Positions 1 to 6,356 are shown, counted from the stretch's first letter. The stretch is 10,032 nucleotides of DNA from an uncultured Bacteroidales bacterium (GCA_934725015.1 CAKVAS010000037.1:1-10032); one strand, 5' to 3'. The notes: generated by a model from the letters alone, not told the origin. A program made the numbers and translations.

Positions 1-121
1 CATCGCACAGTGCCTTCTGAACCACACAAACCGTTATCGAATTGATATTTTCAAATTTTTGTCATATACTTAGATTTTGATTTGTAAATTGATATGTTCC
101 GCGAACTCCGATAATCGGCAA
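1..121. other. Window-edge AT-rich sequence, no supported gene
   Basis: This stretch leads up to the repeated leader. Plus frame 2 is open from the window edge to a TAG at 71-73 and could be the last 23 codons of a gene cut by the edge, but nothing in it is recognisable. A short inverted repeat, CCGAT-A-ATCGG (108-118), lies just before the leader repeat and is absent from the second leader copy, so it is not part of the duplicated unit. The rest is AT-rich and shows no clear promoter or RNA. Confidence 0.4.
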
Positions 122-148
122 CAGAATATCACCCATGACAATATTCTG
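122..148. promoter_or_regulatory. Candidate operator, copy 1: CAGAATA-N13-TATTCTG
   Basis: Seven-base perfect inverted half-sites at 122-128 and 142-148 are separated by 13 bases, so their centres are about two helical turns apart. In this copy the arms extend to 8 bases (CAGAATAT/ATATTCTG). The site ends 11 bases before the -7 element and covers the expected -33 region. Both half-sites are unchanged at 4056-4082, while the spacer differs at two positions. This is the pattern expected of a dimeric regulator site, but the regulator is unknown. Confidence 0.5.
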
Positions 149-167
149 CTGCTTCTGTTTACCTTTG
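136..167 (+). promoter_or_regulatory. Predicted Bacteroidota promoter of the TPR-aspartyl protease gene
   Basis: TACCTTTG at 160-167 matches the Bacteroidota -7 consensus TAnnTTTG. The expected -33 position (about 136-139, TGAC) is a poor match to TTTG, so an activator at the overlapping inverted repeat may be needed. Transcription would start near 174, giving a leader of about 42 nt before the ATG at 216. The -7 octamer is identical in the second leader copy. Confidence 0.55.
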
Positions 168-215
168 GGGCGATTCCGACATTGACATGATGTACGAATA
201 AAAAATCATTGAGAG

Positions 216-2315
216 ATGAAACACAGAAAAATTTTGATGCTGCTTCTGGCGGTGACGGCTGCGCTGGGAATGCCGGCGGAGGGGTTCGGGCAGAAGTCCA
301 AGGATGGCGCGGAGGATGACTACAACCTGAAGAAGGCCTGGGAGGTGCTGCAGAACGACTCCAATGACACGGACACCGCGCTGGAGCTGCTGGGAAAGCA
401 GCTGAAGACGACGCCGGACAATGTGGAGGCGCTTTATCTGAGGGCGCGTGTCTATAAGAGCACCGAGGAGTATGCGTCGGCGCTTACTGATCTGAACCAT
501 GCGATAAAAGTCAACAAGCCGAAGAAAACCGACATTGCGAACTCCACCCTGCACGCCTGGAAAGCTGCCGTCTATGAGGATTCAGGAGACTTGAAAAAGG
601 CCGAAGAGGAGCAGGGACTCACGGTTGCACTGGCCCGAAAGGACAACAAGGAAAGCCTGCCGAGCTTTCTGAGAGGCTATGCGCATTATCTGTACGTGAA
701 TGGCAAATACGGCGAATCGGACGCGGCCTACAATGAATGCATCAAGGAGGACGAGGGAGACACCGCCGCGATGGTAGGACTCGCGAGGAATCAGATTGAG
801 CGGGAGAATTATGACGCCGCGATTGAAATCCTTGAAAGATGCCGGGCTCTGTCACCGGACTATGCCGAGGTCGAGCACTACGGGGCGCTGGCCTATGACG
901 GCAAGGGCGAGACGGACAAGGCGATTGACTGCGTAATCAGACTGATCGACAAGGATCTCAATCTTGTCGATGACGAGATGTGGAAAATAATGGTCAAACA
1001 TACGACCTACACGATTGCCCAACTTCGCGGCGGGGTGAGGAACGGCAAGAATCCGGAGATTTTCAAATATATACTCCCGGCAATGCTGCAGAAAGCCGGG
1101 GAATACGAGGACGCATTCTTTGCCTACCGGGAAATAATGAACGAGTTCGGCGAGGATGTGTCCATGAGAACTGCGGAATGTCTGGAAGAAATCGGTCTCA
1201 ACGAACTCGCCCTCGAAGAGATTGACAGGTATCTTTCCAAAAACAGGGAAGATATAAACGCATTGGCCGAGAAGGGGCACATACTGAAGAGGATGCAGAG
1301 GTATGAGGACGCGCTTAAAGTATATGACGAAATCATCGAAATCGAGCCTACATCGGGGTGGGGCTATTATGCAAAAGGCTGGTGTTTCGAGCTTATGGGC
1401 AACGACGAGGAGGCGATGAAATGGTATGACACCGGGATTGATCTGGACCGAAGCTACCCGTATATTTTCCTGATGCGCGGCGAGATGAGGCTAAAGAACG
1501 GCAATGCGGCAGGAGCGGAAGAGGATTTCCGTCAGGTAGTTATGACTGACACGACTGCAGCCAGCGGCTCATGCAGGATGTACGCTCTTCATTTTCTCGG
1601 GCAGGACAAGGAGGCCGAAGAATGGATGCAGAAGATTATCGACACGAATCCGGACAATGGCGGCGTATGGTATGACAAGGCTTGCCTGCTATGCCGGATG
1701 GGAAGAACAGACGAGGCCGTAGCGGCTCTCAAGACGGCATTCGAAAAGGGATATGTGAATTTCACGCACATAGAGGCGGATGACGACATGGACCCGATTC
1801 GAGAGAGGGATGACTTCAAGGCGATGGTCGAAGAATACCGGAAGAAATCTGAAGAACGGCAGATGCGCTTTCTGGACCGCCTGCATGAGTCGGAGCTCGA
1901 AAATGGCAATGAGAACAGCCACGTCACGACGGAGATTGCCATCAGCCGCAAGGGCGGCGGCACTTTCGAGGTCCCGTGCAGCGTGAACGGGCTGGAGCTC
2001 AAGATGATTTTCGACACCGGCGCGTCCGACGTAACAATCTCTTCCGTCGAGGCCAATTTCATGCTGAAGAACGGACAGCTGTCAAAAGAAGACATAAAGG
2101 GCAGGAAGTACTATCAGATTGCCAACGGCGACATTGCCGAGGGGACCACGGTGACCCTGCGCGAGGTGAAAATCGGCGACGCGGTCCTGCGCAATGTCGA
2201 TGCCTCCGTAGTCCACAGCCAGAAGGCTCCCCTCCTCCTCGGTCAGAGCGTCCTTGAGCGCTTCGGCACCATCACAATCGACAACATCAACTCCAAGCTG
2301 CTGATTCAGCAGTAG
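216..2315 (+). CDS. Secreted TPR protein with C-terminal retropepsin-like aspartyl protease
   Basis: The 699-residue product begins with a signal peptide (MKHRKI, then a hydrophobic run LMLLLAVTAALG, cleavage probably near residue 25), so it should act in the periplasm or at the surface. Residues about 35-555 are degenerate 34-residue tetratricopeptide repeats, clear at YEDALKVYDEIIEIEP and DEAVAALKTAFEKGYV, and probably form a partner-binding scaffold. Residues about 570-699 form a clan AA aspartyl protease domain with catalytic DTGAS (D600), a flap-like QIANGD segment and the terminal LLLGQS motif followed by strands. One DTG per chain means the active form should be a dimer, as in retropepsins. 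The ATG at 216 is chosen because the signal peptide starts there, about 42 nt after the predicted transcription start. The gene is alone in its transcription unit and ends at a strong terminator. Its first six codons and last 25 codons are repeated around the M23 gene. The substrate is unknown. Confidence 0.9.
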   Translation: MKHRKILMLLLAVTAALGMPAEGFGQKSKDGAEDDYNLKKAWEVLQNDSNDTDTALELLGKQLKTTPDNVEALYLRARVYKSTEEYASALTDLNHAIKVNKPKKTDIANSTLHAWKAAVYEDSGDLKKAEEEQGLTVALARKDNKESLPSFLRGYAHYLYVNGKYGESDAAYNECIKEDEGDTAAMVGLARNQIERENYDAAIEILERCRALSPDYAEVEHYGALAYDGKGETDKAIDCVIRLIDKDLNLVDDEMWKIMVKHTTYTIAQLRGGVRNGKNPEIFKYILPAMLQKAGEYEDAFFAYREIMNEFGEDVSMRTAECLEEIGLNELALEEIDRYLSKNREDINALAEKGHILKRMQRYEDALKVYDEIIEIEPTSGWGYYAKGWCFELMGNDEEAMKWYDTGIDLDRSYPYIFLMRGEMRLKNGNAAGAEEDFRQVVMTDTTAASGSCRMYALHFLGQDKEAEEWMQKIIDTNPDNGGVWYDKACLLCRMGRTDEAVAALKTAFEKGYVNFTHIEADDDMDPIRERDDFKAMVEEYRKKSEERQMRFLDRLHESELENGNENSHVTTEIAISRKGGGTFEVPCSVNGLELKMIFDTGASDVTISSVEANFMLKNGQLSKEDIKGRKYYQIANGDIAEGTTVTLREVKIGDAVLRNVDASVVHSQKAPLLLGQSVLERFGTITIDNINSKLLIQQ
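2242..2315 (+). repeat. Tail repeat, copy 1 (R1): end of the aspartyl protease gene
   Basis: These 74 bases, from the Gln of LLLGQS through the TAG stop, are identical to 4723-4796. Four bases further left (2238-2241) there is one mismatch and then similarity ends. On the right it stops at the base after the stop codon. This copy belongs to the intact gene. The other is an orphan fragment. Confidence 0.95.
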
Positions 2316-2341
2316 AGATATTGTTCACCTATGAAACAACT

Positions 2342-2390
2342 AATGCGCGGACTGCTATCCGGCGAGACAGCCGTCCGCGCATTTTTCTTT
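2342..2390 (+). terminator. Rho-independent terminator after the TPR-protease gene
   Basis: An 11-bp perfect stem pairs AATGCGCGGAC (2342-2352) with GTCCGCGCATT (2373-2383) around a 20-nt loop and is followed by TTTTTCTTT. It lies 26 bases after the stop codon. The minus-strand side lacks a comparable T-run, so it mainly serves the plus-strand gene. It lies outside the R1 tail repeat and has no counterpart after the second tail copy. Confidence 0.85.
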
Positions 2391-2433
2391 GCCATTACAT
2401 TCCTGTAAGAGGTTTATTCGCACAGATTTGCCC

Positions 2434-3972
2434 TTATTCCGCTTTCCAGCCGTCAACGGTGTGGGTCTCGGAGGAGAAGTTGATGCCGAGCCTGATGATT
2501 TGCTTGCCGGAGGAGAGGAACGGCTTGTCGTAGCCCTTTTCCTCGATCTGCTTGAGGGCGATTTCGGGTGACTGGTCGCGCTTGAGCTCGATGATATAGA
2601 CATACTTGTCGGTGTCGAAGATTATGTCTATGCGGCCTCTTGCGGTGTGGTACTCCGTCTTGACATAGAGCCCCATCATCTTGAACATCACCGACATCGT
2701 GTTCTGGAAGTAGAGTTCGAGGTCGCCCTGGATTTCGTAGTCGTTGCCGGAGAGGAAGGCGGTGAAACGGGTCATGAAAGATTCGACGTCGCCGCGCTCG
2801 ATGTCATCGACAAAACTATAGACCGAAAATTCGCCGTCGATAAGAGCCGGAGCATAGAGTTGGCTCAATGATTTGAGAAAACCGGACTTCACTTCCTCGT
2901 TCGGATAGTCGAGGTTGTAGGCATTGAAACGAGAATCATATCCCTTGATTGTCAGATAGCCGGTCTGGTACATCAGCGTTATCGGGGTCGGGCTCACATA
3001 GTTCGTGCCCGTAAGAGCATCTATAGAGACTTTGTTCTTCGATATGTTGTCGAGGTTGTATTTCCCCTGCTTGAGATAGCGAACAAGGAATGCCGGAGTT
3101 CCTGTCTCGAACCAATACATACGGAAATATCCGGACTTAAAGGTATTGAGCAGACTGAAAGGATTGTACACGCCAGCTGCGTTTTCACTGAAATGATAGC
3201 CGTCGTACATCGATTTCAGTTTCGCATAACATCCCACCTTACTGATGCTGTTTTTTTGGGCAAGCACCTCCACACTGTCGTCGAAGTACGACCTCAACTC
3301 ATCCTCCGACACGCCGCAGACATCCGAGTATTCCAAGTCCATCGAAACATCCATGAGATTGTTCAAACTGCTGAATATGCTCATTTTGCCGAACTTCGTC
3401 ACCCCGGTGAGAAAAGCGAAGCGAATGAACCCGTCCTTGCTTTTGATGACGCTGTAAAAGCCCTGAAGTTCACGGCGAAATCTATCCATCAAGTCCTGAT
3501 TGTCGATGTTGTCAACTACAGGCTTGTCATATTCATCTATGAGAATAACGACCTTTTGGCCGGTCATTCTGTAAGCCGCCTCGATGACTGCCTTGAAACG
3601 GGCTGCGGGATTATCAAACACCTTGTCCACCCCATACTTACCCTCCCACGCCAGCAGATGCTGGTCGAGGCTGACTAACAAGTCGTCAACTGAATTATAC
3701 CTGCTTCCGGTCAAGTCCAGGTGAAGAACCGGATACTCCGTCCAGTTCTTCTCCAGGCTCTCAATCGCCAGCCCTTTGAAAAGTTCCTTTCGGCCTTGAA
3801 AATATGCCTCCATCGTCGAGACAAGCAGACTCTTTCCGAAACGGCGCGGACGGCTCAGGAAATAATAATCCCCTGTGGCAGCCAGCTTATAAATCTGCGC
3901 GGTCTTGTCAACATAGACAAATCCGCCCTGCCTTATCTTTTCAAAATTTTGTATTCCAATCGGGTACAACAT
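2434..3972 (-). CDS. AAA-ATPase-like / PD-(D/E)XK nuclease superfamily protein
   Basis: The 512-residue product opens with the usual start of this family, MLYPIGIQNFEKIRQGG, then VYVDKT. The N-terminal half is an AAA-ATPase-like domain: the P-loop variant RPRRFGKS (K47, S48) and a Walker B-like segment VVILIDEYDKPV. The C-terminal part carries a PD-(D/E)XK nuclease-fold motif, GRIDII (D449) with ELK (E462, K464), so the metal-binding triad looks intact. Length is normal for the family, which occurs in many near-identical copies in gut Bacteroidales. Its biological role is not established, and nuclease activity is inferred from fold. The ATG at 3972 is preferred over a TTG 21 bases upstream because it starts at the conserved MxYPIG and because the predicted transcription start falls after the TTG. 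The gene is convergent with the TPR-protease gene and sits between the two cassette copies. Confidence 0.9.
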   Translation of the reverse strand: MLYPIGIQNFEKIRQGGFVYVDKTAQIYKLAATGDYYFLSRPRRFGKSLLVSTMEAYFQGRKELFKGLAIESLEKNWTEYPVLHLDLTGSRYNSVDDLLVSLDQHLLAWEGKYGVDKVFDNPAARFKAVIEAAYRMTGQKVVILIDEYDKPVVDNIDNQDLMDRFRRELQGFYSVIKSKDGFIRFAFLTGVTKFGKMSIFSSLNNLMDVSMDLEYSDVCGVSEDELRSYFDDSVEVLAQKNSISKVGCYAKLKSMYDGYHFSENAAGVYNPFSLLNTFKSGYFRMYWFETGTPAFLVRYLKQGKYNLDNISKNKVSIDALTGTNYVSPTPITLMYQTGYLTIKGYDSRFNAYNLDYPNEEVKSGFLKSLSQLYAPALIDGEFSVYSFVDDIERGDVESFMTRFTAFLSGNDYEIQGDLELYFQNTMSVMFKMMGLYVKTEYHTARGRIDIIFDTDKYVYIIELKRDQSPEIALKQIEEKGYDKPFLSSGKQIIRLGINFSSETHTVDGWKAE

Positions 3973-3997
3973 AGTCGTCAATGCTTTATCCAACTCA

Positions 3998-4028
3998 CAA
4001 AGTTAACAAAGATTTTTTACCTTGCGAA
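3998..4028 (-). promoter_or_regulatory. Predicted promoter of the PD-(D/E)XK gene
   Basis: Read on the minus strand, TAACTTTG (3998-4005) fits the TAnnTTTG -7 element. TTCG (4025-4028) lies 19 bases upstream and is one base away from the -33 TTTG. Transcription would start near 3990, about 18 nt before the ATG at 3972. The element lies outside the leader repeat, which begins at 4056, so this gene has its own promoter facing away from the M23 promoter. Confidence 0.6.
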
Positions 4029-4055
4029 ATCTAAAACCCGTAAAAAATTCACATT

Positions 4056-4082
4056 CAGAATACCGCCCATGACAATATTCTG
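4056..4082. promoter_or_regulatory. Candidate operator, copy 2: CAGAATA-N13-TATTCTG
   Basis: The half-sites at 4056-4062 and 4076-4082 are identical to those at 122-128 and 142-148, with the same 13-base spacing. The eighth base of the left arm has changed (C instead of T), which marks the 7-base core as the conserved part. The position relative to the -7 element is the same as in copy 1. Joint regulation of the two protease genes is inferred from this. Confidence 0.5.
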
Positions 4083-4101
4083 TTGCTGATGTTTACCTTT
4101 G
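4070..4101 (+). promoter_or_regulatory. Predicted promoter of the M23 peptidase gene
   Basis: TACCTTTG at 4094-4101 is the -7 element and is identical to the one in copy 1. The -33 region is again a weak match lying within the inverted repeat. The expected start near 4108 gives a leader of about 44 nt before the ATG at 4152. Confidence 0.55.
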
Positions 4102-4151
4102 GGGCGATTCCGATATTGATATGATGTACGAACAAAAAATCATAGAAAGAG

Positions 4152-4715
4152 ATGAAGCACAGAAGAATCAGAAAGTTTTGGACAATAGCCTTGGCCATTG
4201 CGGCAACAATCTTATTGGCAGGATTTTTAATACCGGAGCGGAAGGCTATGCCATGCGGAAATCCGGGAGACTACAATCATCAGAGTTTCTGGTATTGGCC
4301 GTGGACGCGTGGAACTGCGGGATGGCCTCATACAGGAGTGGATATATTCGGAAAGGTGGGTGCACCCGTGGTTTCGCAGACGGGCGGACTCGTGATTTAT
4401 GCCAAGAATATGCCCGGAAAGGCCGGCAACAGCGTGTTTGTTCTGGGGCCGAAATGGAGGATTCACGAGTATCTGCACCTGAACAGCGTGGAAACATCGA
4501 AGTTCAAGTTCGTAAAGCCCGGTGAGAAAATAGGGACACTGGGAAAGAGCGGCAATGCGGCCTCGACACCGGCACATGTTCATTACGGTATAGTCACCCC
4601 TGTTCCCTATGTGTGGAGACTGTTCGTCGACGAGGGAACCTGCAATCCGCCGAAACGGTTTAACTGGAGGCTGATGTTCTGGCTCGACCCTGCGGATCAC
4701 CTGCCTGAGCGATGA
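4152..4715 (+). CDS. M23 (LytM-type) metallopeptidase, membrane-anchored or secreted
   Basis: The 187-residue product has a basic N-terminus (MKHRRIRK) and one hydrophobic segment at about residues 9-27, acting as signal peptide or membrane anchor, so the enzyme should face the periplasm. The rest is a compact M23 domain. HTGVD supplies zinc ligands H60 and D64, HVH supplies H142 and H144, and YLHL supplies catalytic-type H109. Flanking glycine-rich strands (VGAPVVSQTGGLVIYAKN, PGEKIGTLGKSGNA) fit the family. All expected active-site residues are present, so it is probably an active endopeptidase; M23 enzymes usually cut peptide bridges in peptidoglycan. It lacks the coiled-coil or LysM parts seen in larger relatives. 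The first six codons and the promoter come from the leader repeat. Four bases after the TGA begins the copied tail of the aspartyl protease gene, in the same frame. A related small M23 enzyme with a non-peptidoglycan substrate cannot be excluded. Confidence 0.88.
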   Translation: MKHRRIRKFWTIALAIAATILLAGFLIPERKAMPCGNPGDYNHQSFWYWPWTRGTAGWPHTGVDIFGKVGAPVVSQTGGLVIYAKNMPGKAGNSVFVLGPKWRIHEYLHLNSVETSKFKFVKPGEKIGTLGKSGNAASTPAHVHYGIVTPVPYVWRLFVDEGTCNPPKRFNWRLMFWLDPADHLPER

Positions 4716-4718
4716 TTA

Positions 4719-4796
4719 CTCTGTCAGAGCGTCCTTGAGCGCTTCGGCACCATCACAATCGACAACATCAACTCCAAGCTGCTGATTCAGCAGTAG
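4719..4796 (+). pseudogene. Orphan 3' fragment of the aspartyl protease gene (tail repeat R2)
   Basis: Bases 4723-4796 are identical to 2242-2315 and encode the last 23 residues (QSVLERFGTITIDNINSKLL, then IQQ) and the TAG stop. The fragment has no start codon or active site and cannot be a gene by itself. It is in frame with the M23 gene: after the M23 TGA the codons read TTA CTC TGT CAG, matching the CTC CTC GGT CAG of LLGQ in the intact gene. It is therefore the remnant 3' end of a second copy whose body is now M23. Perfect identity implies a recent copy or gene conversion. Confidence 0.9.
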
Positions 4797-4810
4797 GCGG
4801 GTCGGTTCGG

Positions 4811-6292
4811 CTATGGCCTTATCTGCCAGTGGCCGCCTCGGGCTGAGCCAACCCTCTTGAGGATTCCCGAAGACTTGAGAGAGGCTACAAGACGCTCGCA
4901 GCTGCGGAGGCTCATCCCGGCGGATGCGGCAAGTTCAGGGACTGTCACGGACGGGTTTATCGCGATTTCGTTGAGCAGCAGCTTCTCAGGAGCCGTCGGG
5001 GCGTGGAAGCTGTACGACGTCCTCGGTTCATTGAACGGAGGGTCGGTGTCTTCTGCCGCCGCCTTTGAAGAGTGATATACGGCCTGGGGCTCGGACAAAT
5101 ATCCGGTTCCCCCGCCCGCAGCGTCGTCCACGAACTTCCTGACAAACTGCACCTGAAACGAGAGGCCCACCTCACGCCAGCGGAACTGAATCTCCGGGTA
5201 GTCCTTCAGCTCCTCCGCGACGAGCTTCAGCCCGTTACCCCACTGGTCGATGATTCCCAGCTTCCGGAAGACCGGAGCGATGACCTTGTTCCGGGCGTCA
5301 GACTGTCGGCTCTCCATGTCGGAATAGTCGATGGACGGAGGCAGAAGCCCGGGGCTTGTAATCTCAATCATGTCGTCATAGACGGCAATCTTGATGTCCT
5401 TTCCCGCCAGGGAATACTGGCGGTGAACCACGGCGTTACGGATGATCTCCCGCAGCGCCTTGACCGGATACTCCCAGCGCGACACCGTATAGACCCCCTG
5501 AATCGACCCCGACTGTCTGATGTTCCGCAGGACAAACGCATACGCATCCTCAACCTGCTCCGCGATGCCGTAGTCGTAGGTCTTCCGGTCAATGAACTCG
5601 CCCGTGCTGACTCCCTTGAAACGCGCACACTCAATCTTCGCGTTCGGGAACATGCTCCGGTGCAGCGCGTCGTCAGAAAGCAGCACAAGCGCATTGGTCG
5701 GATACAGGACTCCCCTCTCGGCCTTCGCCAGTTCAAGCTTCTGCAACGCCGAATCGTCCAGAGGCTCTCCCGTCTTTTCCTCATACAGCCTCCTGAAACT
5801 GCGGAAATCAAGCTCCGCCAACGACTTCTCCGGAGCGATTTCCCCGTCAAAGGAAACATTGCGTCTCCGCCTTTCCAGCTCGCCGATAAGTTCCTCATCC
5901 GCCAGGCGGTTGTTTGAGCCGACACGCACATAAGTCCCGCCGACCTTCCCCTCAGACTTCAGGTAGTACGGCGGCGTGCTCCCCCGATAGACCCTCACGC
6001 GCACGAGACTGCGCCCGCCGGCCGACAGAAACGAAATGTCCGGAAGCACCGTGGGATAGCACCGGTCATAAATCATATTGCTCAGCTGCTCCTCAATCTG
6101 CGGCAGCGCCTCTTCCGGCACCCCGACCGCCCTGTGACGGTCATCGACGCCGATGATAATTTCCCCGCCTGCATCGTTGGCAAAGGCAACTACGGTCTTC
6201 GCCAAATCGGAATTCTTCGGCAGGCTCGCCTTGAACTCCAGCGTCCGCCCCTCCGGGCTCCTCAGTATCTCCTCAATCGTGCGTTCTTTCAT
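4811..6292 (-). CDS. AlbA_2 / GHKL ATP-binding / winged-helix protein, putative transcriptional regulator
   Basis: The 493-residue product has three parts. Residues about 10-140 are an AlbA_2 (Schlafen-type) domain: TLEFKASLP (E19, K21), FANDAGGEIIIGVDD and the later GGTYVRVGSNNR. Residues about 200-405 match the C-terminal ATPase-like region found with AlbA_2: EIIRNAVVHRQY is the GHKL N-box, DDMIEITSPG is the G1-like segment, and GIIDQWGNGLKLV follows. The last 60 or so residues (TVPELAASAGMSLRSCERLV) are a winged helix-turn-helix, suggesting DNA binding. Family members are annotated as ATP-binding transcriptional regulators, mostly without a known target. An in-frame start exists at 6379, but the ATG at 6292 is preferred: MKERTIEEIL is the usual family start and the predicted -7 element lies between the two. 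The gene is divergent from the barrel gene and might control it. Its stop lies 14 bases from the orphan tail repeat. Confidence 0.88.
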   Translation of the reverse strand: MKERTIEEILRSPEGRTLEFKASLPKNSDLAKTVVAFANDAGGEIIIGVDDRHRAVGVPEEALPQIEEQLSNMIYDRCYPTVLPDISFLSAGGRSLVRVRVYRGSTPPYYLKSEGKVGGTYVRVGSNNRLADEELIGELERRRRNVSFDGEIAPEKSLAELDFRSFRRLYEEKTGEPLDDSALQKLELAKAERGVLYPTNALVLLSDDALHRSMFPNAKIECARFKGVSTGEFIDRKTYDYGIAEQVEDAYAFVLRNIRQSGSIQGVYTVSRWEYPVKALREIIRNAVVHRQYSLAGKDIKIAVYDDMIEITSPGLLPPSIDYSDMESRQSDARNKVIAPVFRKLGIIDQWGNGLKLVAEELKDYPEIQFRWREVGLSFQVQFVRKFVDDAAGGGTGYLSEPQAVYHSSKAAAEDTDPPFNEPRTSYSFHAPTAPEKLLLNEIAINPSVTVPELAASAGMSLRSCERLVASLKSSGILKRVGSARGGHWQIRP

Positions 6293-6314
6293 GACATCAA
6301 AAATTTGTTCAGGG

Positions 6315-6322
6315 CAAAGATA
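6315..6322 (-). promoter_or_regulatory. Predicted -7 element of the AlbA_2/GHKL gene
   Basis: On the minus strand this reads TATCTTTG, a full match to TAnnTTTG. The expected start near 6308 leaves a leader of about 16 nt before the ATG at 6292. No good TTTG is seen at the -33 position; that position is occupied by the perfect palindrome at 6341-6356. This supports the shorter start of the gene. Confidence 0.5.
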
Positions 6323-6340
6323 AGACAAAAATTTCACATC

Positions 6341-6356
6341 ACCGCCATTTGGCGGT
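6341..6356. promoter_or_regulatory. Perfect palindrome in the divergent intergenic region, candidate operator
   Basis: ACCGCCA-TT-TGGCGGT has 7-bp perfect arms around 2 bases. It lies at the -33 position of the minus-strand AlbA_2/GHKL gene and 26 bases upstream of the -33 element of the plus-strand barrel gene. Neither strand has a T-run directly after it, so it is not a standard terminator. Autoregulation by the adjacent winged-helix protein is possible but is inference. Confidence 0.45.

Larger units (their letters stand above)
122..233 (+). repeat. Leader repeat, copy 1 (L1): operator, promoter, leader and first six codons
   Basis: This segment matches 4056-4169. From the left edge to the start codon there are about nine mismatches and one 2-base gap over roughly 95 bases, so identity is about 90%. 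Similarity begins exactly at CAGAATA and runs through the start codon into MKHRKI (MKHRRI in copy 2), then stops. The unit contains an inverted repeat, a -7 element and a roughly 40-nt untranslated leader. The match is seen directly. That it is a duplicated regulatory cassette is inference. Confidence 0.9.
4056..4169 (+). repeat. Leader repeat, copy 2 (L2), in front of the M23 gene
   Basis: This is the second copy of 122-233. It keeps the inverted repeat, the TACCTTTG element, the leader and the first six codons. Relative to copy 1 it has scattered substitutions and 2 extra bases just before the start codon. Left of 4056 the sequence is unrelated to that left of 122, so the boundary falls at the inverted repeat. 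This copy is less conserved (about 90%) than the tail repeat (100%). Confidence 0.9.

Noticed and set aside
2..73. Possible 3' end of a gene cut by the window edge (plus frame 2, ending at TAG 71-73)
   Set aside because: Only 23 codons are open, nothing is recognisable, and short open frames at an edge are expected by chance.
108..118. Short palindrome CCGAT-A-ATCGG as an operator of the TPR-protease gene
   Set aside because: Short arms, outside the duplicated leader, and absent in copy 2. Too little support for a regulatory call.
135..185. Possible leader peptide MTIFCCFCLPLGRF in the L1 leader
   Set aside because: In the second leader copy the frame stops after six codons, and the predicted -7 element lies inside it, so it would not be transcribed whole.
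2331..2408. 25-codon open frame MKQLMRGLLSGETAVRAFFF after the TPR-protease gene
   Set aside because: It runs through the terminator stem and T-run, which explain the sequence fully.
3973..3993. Upstream TTG start for the PD-(D/E)XK protein, adding MDKALTT
   Set aside because: The family starts at MxYPIG, and the predicted transcription start lies close to or after the TTG.
4121..4525. Plus-strand open frame starting MMYEQKII, overlapping the M23 gene
   Set aside because: In leader copy 1 the same frame stops after MMYE, and the M23 frame has a full set of active-site residues, so this is a shadow frame.
5072..5917. Long plus-strand open frame of 281 codons
   Set aside because: It lies antisense to the AlbA_2/GHKL gene, whose domains are clear. 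Its translation has no recognisable features and reflects the GC-rich codon pattern of the true gene.
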